From NCBI GenBank assembly GCA_028874905.1, contig JAPPGZ010000048.1, forward strand, positions 1-44,509: DNA of 44,509 bases. Direction: 5' to 3'. Positions 32,085 through 40,528 of the stretch are shown here, piece after piece. This DNA comes from Gemmatimonadota bacterium (lineage in GTDB: Bacteria > Gemmatimonadota > Gemmatimonadetes > Longimicrobiales > Gaopeijiaceae). Each line of letters opens with the position of its first letter. Within the stretch, counting starts at the first letter, position 1. The translations under genes and the position numbers were made by a program. The notes under the pieces were generated by a model. It had not been told where the DNA came from. It did no database searches and was given only the letters and a program-made list of their open reading frames with translations.

Positions 32085-33137
32085 ATGCCCCCTCGCAAAC
32101 GCGTCTACTCCGGCATCCAGCCGACTGCCGTCATGACCATCGGCAACTATTTCGGGGCCGTGCAGAACTGGGTGAGGCTGCAGGACGAGTGCGACTGCGT
32201 CTACTGCGTCGTCGATCTCCACGCCATGACGGGCAGTTACGACGCGGAGGAACTGCGGCATTCGTCGCGCGAGATGTTCGTAAGTCTGCTGGCCGCCGGC
32301 ATCGACCCGGAGCGGACGACGGTCTACATCCAGTCGACCGTGCCGGAGCAGACCGAGCTTTGCTGGATGCTGGCCACGCTCACATCCCTGGGCGACCTCT
32401 CGCGCATGACCCAGTTCAAGGAGAAGTCCGGCCTCCTCAAGGGCGAACTGGCCGAGGATTCGGGAACCTTCATTTCCGCAGGGCTGCTCTTCTACCCGGT
32501 GCTCCAGGCGGCGGACATCCTGGCGTATCGATCCGACTGCGTCCCGGTCGGCCAGGACCAGTCACAGCATCTGGAGCTCAGCCGGGGGATCGCCCGTAGA
32601 TTCAACTCGCGCTTCGGGTACCTGTTTCCCGAGCCCGAGACCCTGCATACGCCGGTCACCAAGGTCCTTTCCACCGCCGATCCAACCCGCAAGATGAGCA
32701 AGAGCCTGGGACCACGGCACTACATCGGGCTCTTCGAGGAGGAAGACTCGATTCGCAGGAAGATCCGCTCGGCCGTGACCGACTCGGGAGTGCCGGCGAC
32801 GGGCGGTGCGGCAGACGAGGAAGACGCCGATGACCGGCGCGCCAGCCCGGGGATCGAGAACCTCCTGACCATGTTGACGGCGTGCGGCCACGCGGCCGAT
32901 GCCGAGCAGATGCGTGCGAACTACTTCACAGGTACCTTGCGTTACGTCGACCTGAAGGGGCGGACGGCCGAAGCCCTGGTCACGCTCACGAGCGAGATGC
33001 GCGAGCGCCGGGCCGACATCCTGCGGCGCGAGACCGATCTGGACGGGCGGATCATGGAGATGGCGGGGCAGGCGCGCGCCATGGCAGGGGAGACACTGGC
33101 GCTCGCGAGAGAGAAGCTCGGCGTATTCCAACCATAA
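32085..33137 (+). CDS. trpS: tryptophanyl-tRNA synthetase
   Basis: 350 residues from ATG 32085, where MPPRKRVYSGIQPTAVMTIG matches the family start; GTG 32016 upstream would add an Arg/Pro-rich leader. The class I HIGH-like signature is TIGNYFGA, as in Bacillus-type TrpS, and the second signature is KMSKS (DPTRKMSKSLGP). MTQFKEKSG, AADILAYRSDCVPVGQDQSQH and the SAVTDSG region complete the fold. The acidic insert ADEEDADDRR just before GIENLL is longer than usual. It charges tRNA-Trp in the cytoplasm. The stop overlaps the ribosome site of the next gene. Confidence 0.96.
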   Translation: MPPRKRVYSGIQPTAVMTIGNYFGAVQNWVRLQDECDCVYCVVDLHAMTGSYDAEELRHSSREMFVSLLAAGIDPERTTVYIQSTVPEQTELCWMLATLTSLGDLSRMTQFKEKSGLLKGELAEDSGTFISAGLLFYPVLQAADILAYRSDCVPVGQDQSQHLELSRGIARRFNSRFGYLFPEPETLHTPVTKVLSTADPTRKMSKSLGPRHYIGLFEEEDSIRRKIRSAVTDSGVPATGGAADEEDADDRRASPGIENLLTMLTACGHAADAEQMRANYFTGTLRYVDLKGRTAEALVTLTSEMRERRADILRRETDLDGRIMEMAGQARAMAGETLALAREKLGVFQP

Positions 33138-33141
33138 GGAG
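33136..33141 (+). promoter_or_regulatory. ribosome binding site pointing to an AUA start
   Basis: AAGGAG, 7 nt before ATA 33149 in the frame of the aldolase gene, overlapping the trpS TAA. The next usual start codons (GTG 33164, ATG 33167) are 22-25 nt away, too far for this site. Confidence 0.55.
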
Positions 33142-33163
33142 CGGTACCATAGACATCAGCGGA

Positions 33164-34057
33164 GTGATGATCCCGACAACCACGCCCTTCCATCCGGTCA
33201 CGGGCGAGGTCGACCTGGCGGGCCTGAGGGCGAACATCGAAAAGTGGGCGACCACCGGCGTCAGCGGACTCGTCGTCGGAGGCTCGACCGGTGAGGCCGT
33301 CTTCCTTGACGAGCAGGAGCGCGACCGGTGCTGGGCCGTGGCCGGCGATACCGTACCCGACGACTTGACGCTCGTCGCGGGAACCGGTGCCGAATCGTTG
33401 CGCACGACCCTGCGGCTGACCGCCATGGCCGTGGCCCGGGGATTCAATGCGGTGCTCGTCCAGCCCCCCGCATTCTACAAGGGGGCGATGAGCGACGAAG
33501 TGGTCCGGGACCACTACGTGGCCGTGGCCGACGCCGCCGAAGTCCCGGTCATCGTGTACCAGGTGCCGACGCGGTTCAGCACGCTGGATTTCCCCACCGG
33601 GCTGATCGCCGAGCTCTCCGAGCACGAGAACATCATCGGCATCAAGGATTCGCGCGGATCGCTGGAAAAGGTGGGCGAGCTGGTCACACAGACCAACCGC
33701 GGATTCCAGGTGCTGGTCGGCAGCGGGAGCCTGCTCTACGCGTCTCTCGAGATTGGCGCGGTCGGCGGCATCCTGGGCGTGGCCAACCTGGCGCCGGCCG
33801 AAAGCGCGGACATTCACACGCTGTTCGCAGACGGCGACCGGGCGGGTGCCGGCGCCCTCCAGGAGCGTGTCGGGCCACTTCACAATGCGGTGGTCGCAGG
33901 CATGGGCGTCGCGGGCGTCAAGTACGGACTCGACGTGCTCGGCTACCACGGCGGCGCACCGCGGGCGCCCCTCAAGCCGTTGGCGGAACGCCGCCGGGAC
34001 GCGGTCATCGAGCACCTCGACAAGGCCGGCGTGCTGACCGTCGGCGCGACTTCCTGA
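33164..34057 (+). CDS. dihydrodipicolinate synthase family aldolase, HOGA-like
   Basis: A 297-302 residue DHDPS/NAL-family TIM-barrel lyase forming a Schiff base with Lys (IIGIKDSRGS), with Tyr in VIVYQVPTRF and GGSTGEAVFL for the carboxylate. The C-terminal half (FQVLVGSGSLLYASLEIGAV, then GYHGGAPRAPLKPL) is closer to 4-hydroxy-2-oxoglutarate aldolase (HOGA1) than to DapA, in which YNVPxRT is usual. So the substrate may be a hydroxy-oxo acid rather than aspartate semialdehyde. The start is unsettled: GTG 33164 or ATG 33167 are the canonical options, but the ribosome site and the N-terminal homology (IDISGVMIPTTTPF) both place it at ATA 33149. It sits between trpS and purA. Confidence 0.85.
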   Translation: MMIPTTTPFHPVTGEVDLAGLRANIEKWATTGVSGLVVGGSTGEAVFLDEQERDRCWAVAGDTVPDDLTLVAGTGAESLRTTLRLTAMAVARGFNAVLVQPPAFYKGAMSDEVVRDHYVAVADAAEVPVIVYQVPTRFSTLDFPTGLIAELSEHENIIGIKDSRGSLEKVGELVTQTNRGFQVLVGSGSLLYASLEIGAVGGILGVANLAPAESADIHTLFADGDRAGAGALQERVGPLHNAVVAGMGVAGVKYGLDVLGYHGGAPRAPLKPLAERRRDAVIEHLDKAGVLTVGATS

Positions 34058-34069
34058 CCGGCGGTTTCA

Positions 34070-35368
34070 GTGGCTTCAGTCCACGGGAGTGCGCTCGACG
34101 GATCCTGCACGGTCGTTGTGGGCTGCCAATGGGGCGACGAGGGCAAGGGGAAGATCGTCGACGTCCTCGCCGGCGACGTGGACGTCATCGCGCGCTATCA
34201 GGGAGGCGCCAACGCCGGACACACGGTGCACGTCGGGGACCAGCACATCGTGTTGCATCAGGTTCCTTCGGGCGTACTGCACCCACGGAAGCGGTGTCTG
34301 CTAGGCAACGGCGTCGTGCTGGATGTGGCCCAGTTCTTCGGCGAACTCGATGATCTTGCCGAACGCGGGATCGACCCGGGTGGGCGCATTGGGATCAGCA
34401 CCCGCGCCCACATCGTCTTCCCCTACCACAAGGCGCTCGATCTGGCGGCGGAGGACGCCGCGCGCGACAAGATCGGAACCACCGGCCGGGGCATCGGGCC
34501 CGCTTACGAGGCCAAGACGGGGCGCCGCGGATTGCGTGTCGCCGATCTGCTCGAGCGCGGGAGCGTGGTCGACAAGGTGATTCGCGGGGTCGAGTGGGCG
34601 CGGGCGCGGCTGCGGGAACTGCGGGCAGATCCCGATCTGGCCGGCACCGTTGAGGAGGCGCTCAAGCTTTCGCATCGCCTGCCCGCGGTGGCCACGGATG
34701 TGGGGGACGAGATCGCGCGCGCGCTGAAGGAGGGCAAGCGCGTCCTCCTCGAGGGCGCGCAGGGCACGGCGCTGGATGTGGACCACGGCAGCTACCCCTA
34801 CGTGACGTCGTCCAACACCACGGCCGGGGCCGCCGCTGTGGGCACGGGCATCGGCCCGACGGCGATCGACTCCGTCGTCGGCGTGGTCAAGGCCTACACG
34901 ACCCGGGTCGGAAACGGTCCGTTGCCGACGGCCTTCGACGACGAGATGGACAAGGTCGTGCGCGAGCTGGGTGCCGAGTTCGGCGCGACGACGGGCCGGC
35001 CGCGCCGCTGCGGCTGGTTCGACGCGGTGCTGGCCTCCTACTCGGCGCGCGTGAATGGACTGACCGGAATCGCGGTCACGAAGCTGGACGTGCTGGACAC
35101 GCTGCCCGAGTTGAAGATCGCGACCGGTTACCGGATCGAGGGCCTGGTGCAGTCACTTTTCCCGGCCGGGGTGCGGGAACTGGAGGGCGCCGAACCCGTC
35201 TACGAGACCCTGCCGGGCTGGCAAACGCCGACGACCGGCGCACGCGCGATGAGCGACCTTCCCGCCAACGCGCGCGCCTATCTGCAACGGATCGAGGACC
35301 TGGTGGAGACCCCGGTCGTGATGGTGTCGGTCGGGACGCGGCGAAGCCAGGTGATTTGTCGGCAGTGA
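34070..35368 (+). CDS. purA: adenylosuccinate synthetase
   Basis: 432 residues from GTG 34070, 12 bp after the aldolase gene. It joins IMP and aspartate with GTP, the first committed step to AMP. The P-loop-like GCQWGDEGKGKIVD, the YQGGANAGHTVH block, KIGTTGRGIGPAYEAK, LEGAQGTALDVDHGSYPYV and GRPRRCGWFDAV are all canonical. NB the purA product normally starts nearer the VVVGCQWGDEGKG strand, so the first ten residues (ASVHGSALDG) are a short extension. Confidence 0.96.
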   Translation: MASVHGSALDGSCTVVVGCQWGDEGKGKIVDVLAGDVDVIARYQGGANAGHTVHVGDQHIVLHQVPSGVLHPRKRCLLGNGVVLDVAQFFGELDDLAERGIDPGGRIGISTRAHIVFPYHKALDLAAEDAARDKIGTTGRGIGPAYEAKTGRRGLRVADLLERGSVVDKVIRGVEWARARLRELRADPDLAGTVEEALKLSHRLPAVATDVGDEIARALKEGKRVLLEGAQGTALDVDHGSYPYVTSSNTTAGAAAVGTGIGPTAIDSVVGVVKAYTTRVGNGPLPTAFDDEMDKVVRELGAEFGATTGRPRRCGWFDAVLASYSARVNGLTGIAVTKLDVLDTLPELKIATGYRIEGLVQSLFPAGVRELEGAEPVYETLPGWQTPTTGARAMSDLPANARAYLQRIEDLVETPVVMVSVGTRRSQVICRQ

Positions 35369-35416
35369 GTCGTCCAGCTATTCTTAAGGGCTGTACCGCC
35401 TCCCACGGCGGATTTG

Positions 35417-36724
35417 ATGTTTGAAGACCTGAGCAGGAAACTGGACGGGGTTCTGGGGCGCTTCCGCCAGCGCGGAGTGCTGACGGAGCCGATGATCCGC
35501 GACGGCCTCCGGGAGGTGCGGCTTGCCCTCCTCGAAGCCGACGTCAACTTCAGGGTCACGCGGGACTTCCTGAAGCGGGTTCAGGAGAAGGCCCTTGGCG
35601 AACGGGTGCTCAAATCGGTTTCGCCCGGACAGCAGATCGTCAAGATCGTGAACGACGAACTGGCCGCCCTGATCGGAAGCGAAGGCGAGACCGCGATCAC
35701 GTGGTCACCAGCCCCTCCGACCGTCATCATGCTGGTGGGGCTCCAGGGCTCCGGAAAAACCTCTACGGCGGCAAAGCTGGCCAGGAGGCTTGCTCGGCAG
35801 GGACGGTCGCCTCTGCTCGCGGCGTGCGACCTGTACCGGCCCGCCGCGGTCGATCAGCTGAGGGTGCTCGGCAGGCAGGTGGGGGTGCCGGTGCACTTCC
35901 AGGACGGCGCCGTCGATCCGGTGGCCGTGGCGGGTGATGCCCATGAGCGGGCGCGTCGCACCAAGGCTGGCGTCCTGATCGTCGATACGGCCGGGCGGCT
36001 CCAGATCGACCAGCTCCTGATGGATGAACTGGCACGGTTGAAGGACACGCTGAAGCCGCGCGAGATCCTCCTCGTCGCGGACGCGATGACCGGGCAGGAG
36101 GCTGTCCGGATCGCCGGAGGCTTCGACCGGGTGCTCGACCTGACCGGTTTCGTGCTGGCCAAGATGGACGGCGACGCGCGCGGTGGAGCGGCACTGTCGA
36201 TTCGGAGCGTGACCGGCAAGCCGCTCAAGTTCGTCGGCACCGGCGAGGGGATGGATGCGCTCGATGCGGTGGACCCGCAGCGGATCGCGGGCCGTATCCT
36301 TCAGCGGGGCGACGTTGTCGGACTGGTGGAACGGGCGCAGGCGGTCGTCGACGCCGGCGAGGCCGAGGCCCTGCAGGACAAGGTGCTCGGGAAGGGGCGC
36401 TTCACCCTGGAGGACTTCCTCGTCGCGATGCGGCAGGTGCAGAAGATGGGGCCGTTGGACCAGTTGCTGAAGCTGGTCCCAGGGGTGCCCCGCTCGCTCT
36501 CGGCGAACGACGTGGACCCGAAGAAAATGAAGCACATCGAGGCGATCATCCTGTCGATGACGCCCGAGGAGCGTCGCCGCCCGGAGATCCTCAACGGGTC
36601 GCGCAGAAAACGGATCGCCCGCGGAAGCGGCCGGCCCGTGTCGGAGGTGAACCGGCTCATGAAGCGGTTCGCCGAAATGGAAGAAGTGATGAAGAGAATG
36701 AAGGGGCTGATGCCCCAGATGTAG
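35417..36724 (+). CDS. ffh: signal recognition particle protein Ffh (SRP54)
   Basis: 435 residues from ATG 35417 (TTG 35414 is adjacent). The N domain (MFEDLSRKLDGVLGRFRQRG) precedes the G domain with G1 (GLQGSGKTSTAAKLA), DxxRPAAVDQL, DTAGRLQID and KMDGDARGGAALS. The M domain follows with the final MKRFAEMEEVMKRMKGLMPQ. Ffh binds 4.5S RNA and signal sequences to target proteins to the membrane. No ffs RNA gene was seen in the window. rpsP follows after 24 bp, as in many bacteria. Confidence 0.97.
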   Translation: MFEDLSRKLDGVLGRFRQRGVLTEPMIRDGLREVRLALLEADVNFRVTRDFLKRVQEKALGERVLKSVSPGQQIVKIVNDELAALIGSEGETAITWSPAPPTVIMLVGLQGSGKTSTAAKLARRLARQGRSPLLAACDLYRPAAVDQLRVLGRQVGVPVHFQDGAVDPVAVAGDAHERARRTKAGVLIVDTAGRLQIDQLLMDELARLKDTLKPREILLVADAMTGQEAVRIAGGFDRVLDLTGFVLAKMDGDARGGAALSIRSVTGKPLKFVGTGEGMDALDAVDPQRIAGRILQRGDVVGLVERAQAVVDAGEAEALQDKVLGKGRFTLEDFLVAMRQVQKMGPLDQLLKLVPGVPRSLSANDVDPKKMKHIEAIILSMTPEERRRPEILNGSRRKRIARGSGRPVSEVNRLMKRFAEMEEVMKRMKGLMPQM

Positions 36725-36748
36725 TCCCAGAAAACCCGGCAGGGAAAA

Positions 36749-37351
36749 ATGTCAGTGAAGATTCGCCTCAGGCGGATGGGAAAAAAGAAGCAGCCTCACT
36801 ACCGCATCGTTGTCGCCGACAGCCGTTCCCCCAGGGACGGCAGGTTCGTCGAGAACCTGGGGTACTACAATCCGATCCCGGATCCCGCCCGTCTTGTCGT
36901 CGACCTGGATAGAGTCGACTTCTGGATCGGTCAGGGGGCCATTCTGAGCCGGACGGTCGGAAACCTGGTAACGAAGGCCAGGGCCGGTGGGGATGACAGT
37001 GTCGCTCTGGGAGACCGTGGCACCGAAGCGGTGGCCGCCGAGAACGGAAAGGCTGCCGAGGCGGACGCACGACCCGAGCCCGCGGCCGATGCCGGGGTGC
37101 CGCCCGAAGCCGAAGCGGCGTCCGAGCCCGCGGCCACCGAGGCCGATGAGGGTCCTGCGCCCGAAGCCGAGGCGGCTTCCGAAGCTGCCGCCACCGCGGA
37201 AGCCGAAGCCACGCCCGAGTCTGCTCCCGAAGCCGAAGCCGACGCCGAGCCTGCTCCCGATGCTGAAGCCGACGTGGCGCCTGAAGCCGAGGCGGATGCT
37301 CCCGCCGAAGCCACAGCCGAAGCCGAGCCCTCGGAGGGCGAAACCGCGTAG
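36749..37351 (+). CDS. rpsP: 30S ribosomal protein bS16 with long acidic tail
   Basis: 200 residues. The first about 82 are ordinary bS16 ([54 protein letters not shown]). The remaining about 115 are an Ala/Glu/Pro tail built from repeats such as [18 protein letters not shown]. bS16 is normally 75-110 residues. The tail has no visible fold and is strongly negative. The DNA repeat is codon-level (GCCGAAGC and GCCGAG units). The ribosome site is GGGAAAA, weak. The gene heads the classic rpsP-rimM-trmD-rplS group. Confidence 0.95.
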   Translation: MSVKIRLRRMGKKKQPHYRIVVADSRSPRDGRFVENLGYYNPIPDPARLVVDLDRVDFWIGQGAILSRTVGNLVTKARAGGDDSVALGDRGTEAVAAENGKAAEADARPEPAADAGVPPEAEAASEPAATEADEGPAPEAEAASEAAATAEAEATPESAPEAEADAEPAPDAEADVAPEAEADAPAEATAEAEPSEGETA

Positions 37352-37357
37352 TCGGCC

Positions 37358-37900
37358 GTGGCAAGCGGCGACAACCCTCCCTTCCTGGTCGTGGGCCACC
37401 TCAACAAGGCCCACGGTACTCGCGGCGAGTTGTTCATCTGGCCGTTGACGGACTATCCGGAGACGCACTTCGCTCCCGGTGTGGTCCACTTTCCCGGGGA
37501 CGACGAAGGACGAACACCCGCGGCCGACCTCGAGTCGCTCACCATCGAGTCCGTCCGGCCCTATCGGAAGGGCTTCCTCGCCCGATTCCGGGGGATCGAC
37601 GATCGGACTGCCGCGGAACAACTGCGGGGCCGGTATCTTCTCCGGCCGTTCGAAGCCATGGACGAGTTGGCGGAGGGCGAGATCTTCTACCATGAGCTTC
37701 TGGGGTGCACCGTCGTCACACGCGACGGATCGGTGCTCGGCAGCATCAGAGAGGTGTATGCGCTGAAGCCGGCCGACCTGCTCGAGGTGGCGAGCCCAGA
37801 CGGCGACATCATGCTGCCGCTGATACGCGAGATGGTCGTCGAGTTCGATCGCGAGGAAGGGAAGGTCGTCGTCGATCCACCCGAAGGGCTGCTTTCCTGA
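37358..37900 (+). CDS. rimM: ribosome maturation factor RimM
   Basis: 180 residues from GTG 37358. The N-terminal barrel (FLVVGHLNKAHGTRGELFI) and the PRC-barrel (FYHELLGCTVVTRDGSVLGS, then IMLPLIREMVVEFDREEGKV) are standard. RimM assists assembly of the 30S head with uS19. The VxxPPEGLL end is diagnostic. The stop shares its last base with the trmD start. Confidence 0.95.
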   Translation: MASGDNPPFLVVGHLNKAHGTRGELFIWPLTDYPETHFAPGVVHFPGDDEGRTPAADLESLTIESVRPYRKGFLARFRGIDDRTAAEQLRGRYLLRPFEAMDELAEGEIFYHELLGCTVVTRDGSVLGSIREVYALKPADLLEVASPDGDIMLPLIREMVVEFDREEGKVVVDPPEGLLS

Positions 37901-38553
37901 TGCGCGTCAACGTCGTAACCGTCTTTCCGGGGTTCTTCACGACGCCGCTCCAGACCAGCATTCCCGGTCGGGCCGCAGGGTCGGGGCTGGTGTCATACCG
38001 CGTGGTGGACCTGAGGGACTACACCCACGACGTGCATCGTACCGTCGACGACCAGCCCTACGGCGGCGGTGCGGGCATGGTGATGAAGCCCGAGCCGTTC
38101 TTCGAAGCGATTGACGATCTCGGCCCGGCCGGCCCCGTCGTGCTGCTGTCCGCTCGCGGGCGGCGGTTCCGCCACGACGACGCGGTCCGGCTGTCGCTCG
38201 AGCCCGAGGTCACATTCCTGTGCGGGCACTACAAGGACGTGGACCAGCGAGTCGCCGAGCACCTGGCGACGGAAGAGCTGTCGGTGGGGGATTTCGTGGT
38301 TTCAGGCGGCGAGGTTGCGGCGCTGGCCATGATCGACGCGGTCGTACGCCTGCTGCCCGGAGCCCTCGGCGACCACGAGTCCGCGTCCTCGGATTCGTTT
38401 TACGACGGCGACGCGATATCCGCTCCCTCCTACACGAGGCCTGCCGAATACCGGGGCATGGAGGTGCCGGAAATCCTGCGCAGCGGCGACCACCGGCGCA
38501 TCGAGGAGTGGCGGGCGGCCGAGTCCGAGAGGCTTACGCGCAAGCGGTCATAG
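37900..38553 (+). CDS. trmD: tRNA (guanine-N1)-methyltransferase
   Basis: 217 residues from ATG 37900, overlapping rimM as TGATG. It makes m1G37 in tRNAs that read codons starting with C or of Pro/Arg type, preventing +1 frameshifts. RVNVVTVFPGFF, DDQPYGGGAGMVMKPEP, LLSARGRRF, LCGHYKDVDQRV, LSVGDFVVSGGEVAAL (trefoil-knot SAM site) and SAPSYTRPAEYRGMEVPEIL are all present. It is slightly shorter than the common 240-250 residue form because the C-terminal domain is trimmed. Confidence 0.96.
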   Translation: MRVNVVTVFPGFFTTPLQTSIPGRAAGSGLVSYRVVDLRDYTHDVHRTVDDQPYGGGAGMVMKPEPFFEAIDDLGPAGPVVLLSARGRRFRHDDAVRLSLEPEVTFLCGHYKDVDQRVAEHLATEELSVGDFVVSGGEVAALAMIDAVVRLLPGALGDHESASSDSFYDGDAISAPSYTRPAEYRGMEVPEILRSGDHRRIEEWRAAESERLTRKRS

Positions 38554-38586
38554 CTGCCGCACGTGCACGCAGCCGGACGCAGGCCC

Positions 38587-39090
38587 TCAGCGCTCCTTGG
38601 CGCTGGTCGCCTCGAGCTGCTTCACGACCGCTTCTCGTAGGCGCCGCTTTTCTTCGGCGAATTCCTTGACCGCCTCCAGGCGCTGCCGCACCGCGTCCAC
38701 CTGTTCCCTTGCTGCCTCGGCGCGCTCAGCCGCCGTGGTGACCCGATCGGCGGCCTCGCCGAGTTCGAGGGTCAATCGGTCCGCTGTCAGCGTCGTCAGC
38801 GGTGCAACCACGGTCAGGTGCCTGCAGCGGCGAGTGGCTTCGTGCAAGGCTCGCGGCACTTGAAATCCCGTGTGCAAACGCCATTTGGCAGGCTTGCTCT
38901 TCACAGCGTCGCCGTCGACGGTCACCGCGTACATCACCGACCAGTGAGCCTCGTGCGGCGCGCAACTCATCGCGGAATCCCGCGTTTCCCCGGCATTCGC
39001 GCGCGTAAATGCGAGCGTCGCGGCGACGGCGAGTGCCGTGCTCCCCACGATCACCCCTGTCGCCATCAAATCAGTACCCGTCCTACGCAT
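38587..39090 (-). CDS. membrane-anchored coiled-coil protein, unknown
   Basis: 167 residues from ATG 39090 with a purine-rich site just upstream. One signal-anchor helix (LMATGVIVGSTALAVAATLA) is followed by a region with two Cys (SAMSCAPHEAH and EATRRCRHL). The C-terminal 75 residues are a charged heptad coiled coil (EAADRVTTAAERAEAAREQV, then QRLEAVKEFAEEKRRLREA). No family was recognised. It lies on the opposite strand inside the otherwise fixed trmD-rplS pair. Confidence 0.6.
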   Translation of the reverse strand: MRRTGTDLMATGVIVGSTALAVAATLAFTRANAGETRDSAMSCAPHEAHWSVMYAVTVDGDAVKSKPAKWRLHTGFQVPRALHEATRRCRHLTVVAPLTTLTADRLTLELGEAADRVTTAAERAEAAREQVDAVRQRLEAVKEFAEEKRRLREAVVKQLEATSAKER

Positions 39091-39320
39091 TGTCCTCTCC
39101 CCCCTTGCGGTGATCGTGTGTCGGTGCGCTTGAGACACGCGCAACGCTCCCGAGGGTTGCCGGTGGGTTGGCAGCGGGTTGCGTGCGGCCGGCTCGGGGA
39201 AGCGCGTCCCCGTTCGGGCTCCGTTGCCGCTGGACAAGGCCGAGGGTTCCAAAAAATCGCAGCTGTTTCTACCTTTCAAGGCTACCATTCGGAGCGGTGC
39301 ACAACGGCAACGTTACAGTT

Positions 39321-39326
39321 AGGAGG
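39321..39326 (+). promoter_or_regulatory. ribosome binding site of rplS
   Basis: AGGAGG, 6 nt before ATG 39333. The 242-bp gap before it (39091-39332) holds an A/T-rich stretch (AAAAAATCGCAGCTGTTTCT) where an rplS promoter would be expected, because the minus-strand gene separates rplS from trmD transcription. Confidence 0.75.
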
Positions 39327-39332
39327 CCGGCC

Positions 39333-39692
39333 ATGGCGGACATCCTCCACCAACTCGATACGGAACAGACGAGGACCGACCTGCCCGACTTCGCGCCCGG
39401 TGACACGATCAAGGTCCTCTACCGGGTGCGCGAGGGACAGAAGGAGCGCATCCAGGTCTTCGAAGGCGTATGCCTGGTACGCCGGGGTTCCGGCATGGGC
39501 GAGACCTTCACAGTCCGCAAGCTGTCGGGCGGCATCGGTGTCGAACGCGTGTTTCCGGTTCATGCGCCGACCGTGGGTGGCGTCGAGGTCGTTCGGCGTG
39601 GACGTGTGCGCCGGGCGAAGCTCTACTATCTGCGCGGTCTGCGTGGGAAAGCCGCCCGGATCAAGGAGAGACGTACTCACCGGCCCAATTAG
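39333..39692 (+). CDS. rplS: 50S ribosomal protein bL19
   Basis: 119 residues, normal length. [53 protein letters not shown] and the ending [18 protein letters not shown] define bL19, which sits at the 30S-50S interface. The start is fixed by AGGAGG. rnhB follows 12 bp later. Confidence 0.97.
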   Translation: MADILHQLDTEQTRTDLPDFAPGDTIKVLYRVREGQKERIQVFEGVCLVRRGSGMGETFTVRKLSGGIGVERVFPVHAPTVGGVEVVRRGRVRRAKLYYLRGLRGKAARIKERRTHRPN

Positions 39693-39704
39693 TGCGCCGG
39701 GGTC

Positions 39705-40343
39705 GTGGCATCCCGCTCCGGCATTCTTGACTACGAGCGGGACCTGTGGGCGCGCGGCGTCGCGCGGGTTGCCGGAGTCGATGAGGTCGGGCGTGGACCA
39801 CTGGCGGGACCGGTCGTTGCGGCCGCAGTCATCCTGGCCGAAGATGTGGCGATCGACGGCGCGACGGACTCGAAGGTGCTGACGCCGGAGCGCCGAACGG
39901 AGCTCGCCACGGAAATCGAGGCCCGGGCGGCAGCCATCGCGCTCGGTGCGGCGTCGGTGCGCGAGATCGACCGGCTGAACATCCTGCGCGCCACCACCCG
40001 AGCGATGACACGCGCCCTCGCGCGCCTTCCGTTCGCGCCGGACCATGTGGTGGTGGATGGTTTGCCGGTTCGTGATCTGGGCTGGGAGCACGAAGCGGTG
40101 GTCGGGGGTGACGCGCGGGTCCACTCCATCGCGTGTGCGTCGATCGTCGCCAAGGTCTGCCGCGACCGCCTCATGACCCTGCTGTCGGCTCGCTATCCGG
40201 ACTACGGATGGGAGCACAACATGGGCTACGCGACCCGCCGCCACAGATTGGCCCTGCGGGAGTCGGGGCTGACACCGCACCACCGCACGACCTTCGGCCT
40301 GCTGCAGCTGGAGTTGCCGTTCGCCGATCTGGCGGACGGATAG
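39705..40343 (+). CDS. rnhB: ribonuclease HII
   Basis: 212 residues from GTG 39705. The catalytic block AGVDEVGRGPLAGPVVAA holds the Asp-Glu pair; Asp of VVVDGLPV and later Asp (SIVAKVCRDRLM) complete the metal site. It removes ribonucleotides from DNA and RNA primers. NMGYATRRHRLAL and LTPHHRTTFGLLQ match the C-terminal part. The first residues (ASRSGILDYERDLWARG) are the usual RNase HII N-terminal helix. Confidence 0.96.
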   Translation: MASRSGILDYERDLWARGVARVAGVDEVGRGPLAGPVVAAAVILAEDVAIDGATDSKVLTPERRTELATEIEARAAAIALGAASVREIDRLNILRATTRAMTRALARLPFAPDHVVVDGLPVRDLGWEHEAVVGGDARVHSIACASIVAKVCRDRLMTLLSARYPDYGWEHNMGYATRRHRLALRESGLTPHHRTTFGLLQLELPFADLADG

Positions 40344-40417
40344 GCGGTGTCGGACGGCCGGGGTCGCGGCCGACGCAGAGTGTCCCGTCAGCCCCGGTCC
40401 TGCGTTAGTTTTTCGGC

Positions 40418-40490
<73 letters not shown>

Positions 40491-40528
40491 TTGAGGGGAT
40501 CGCCAATGCTGATACGCCGGCTCGCGCT

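Noticed and set aside
37070..37340. short tandem repeats suggestive of a CRISPR or satellite
   Set aside because: The units are codons for Ala/Glu/Pro inside rpsP, with no spacers of uniform length and no cas genes.
40344..40417. GC-rich hairpin after rnhB as a terminator
   Set aside because: The stem is imperfect, and the T-run (TTTTT before the tRNA) is too far from it to make an intrinsic terminator.
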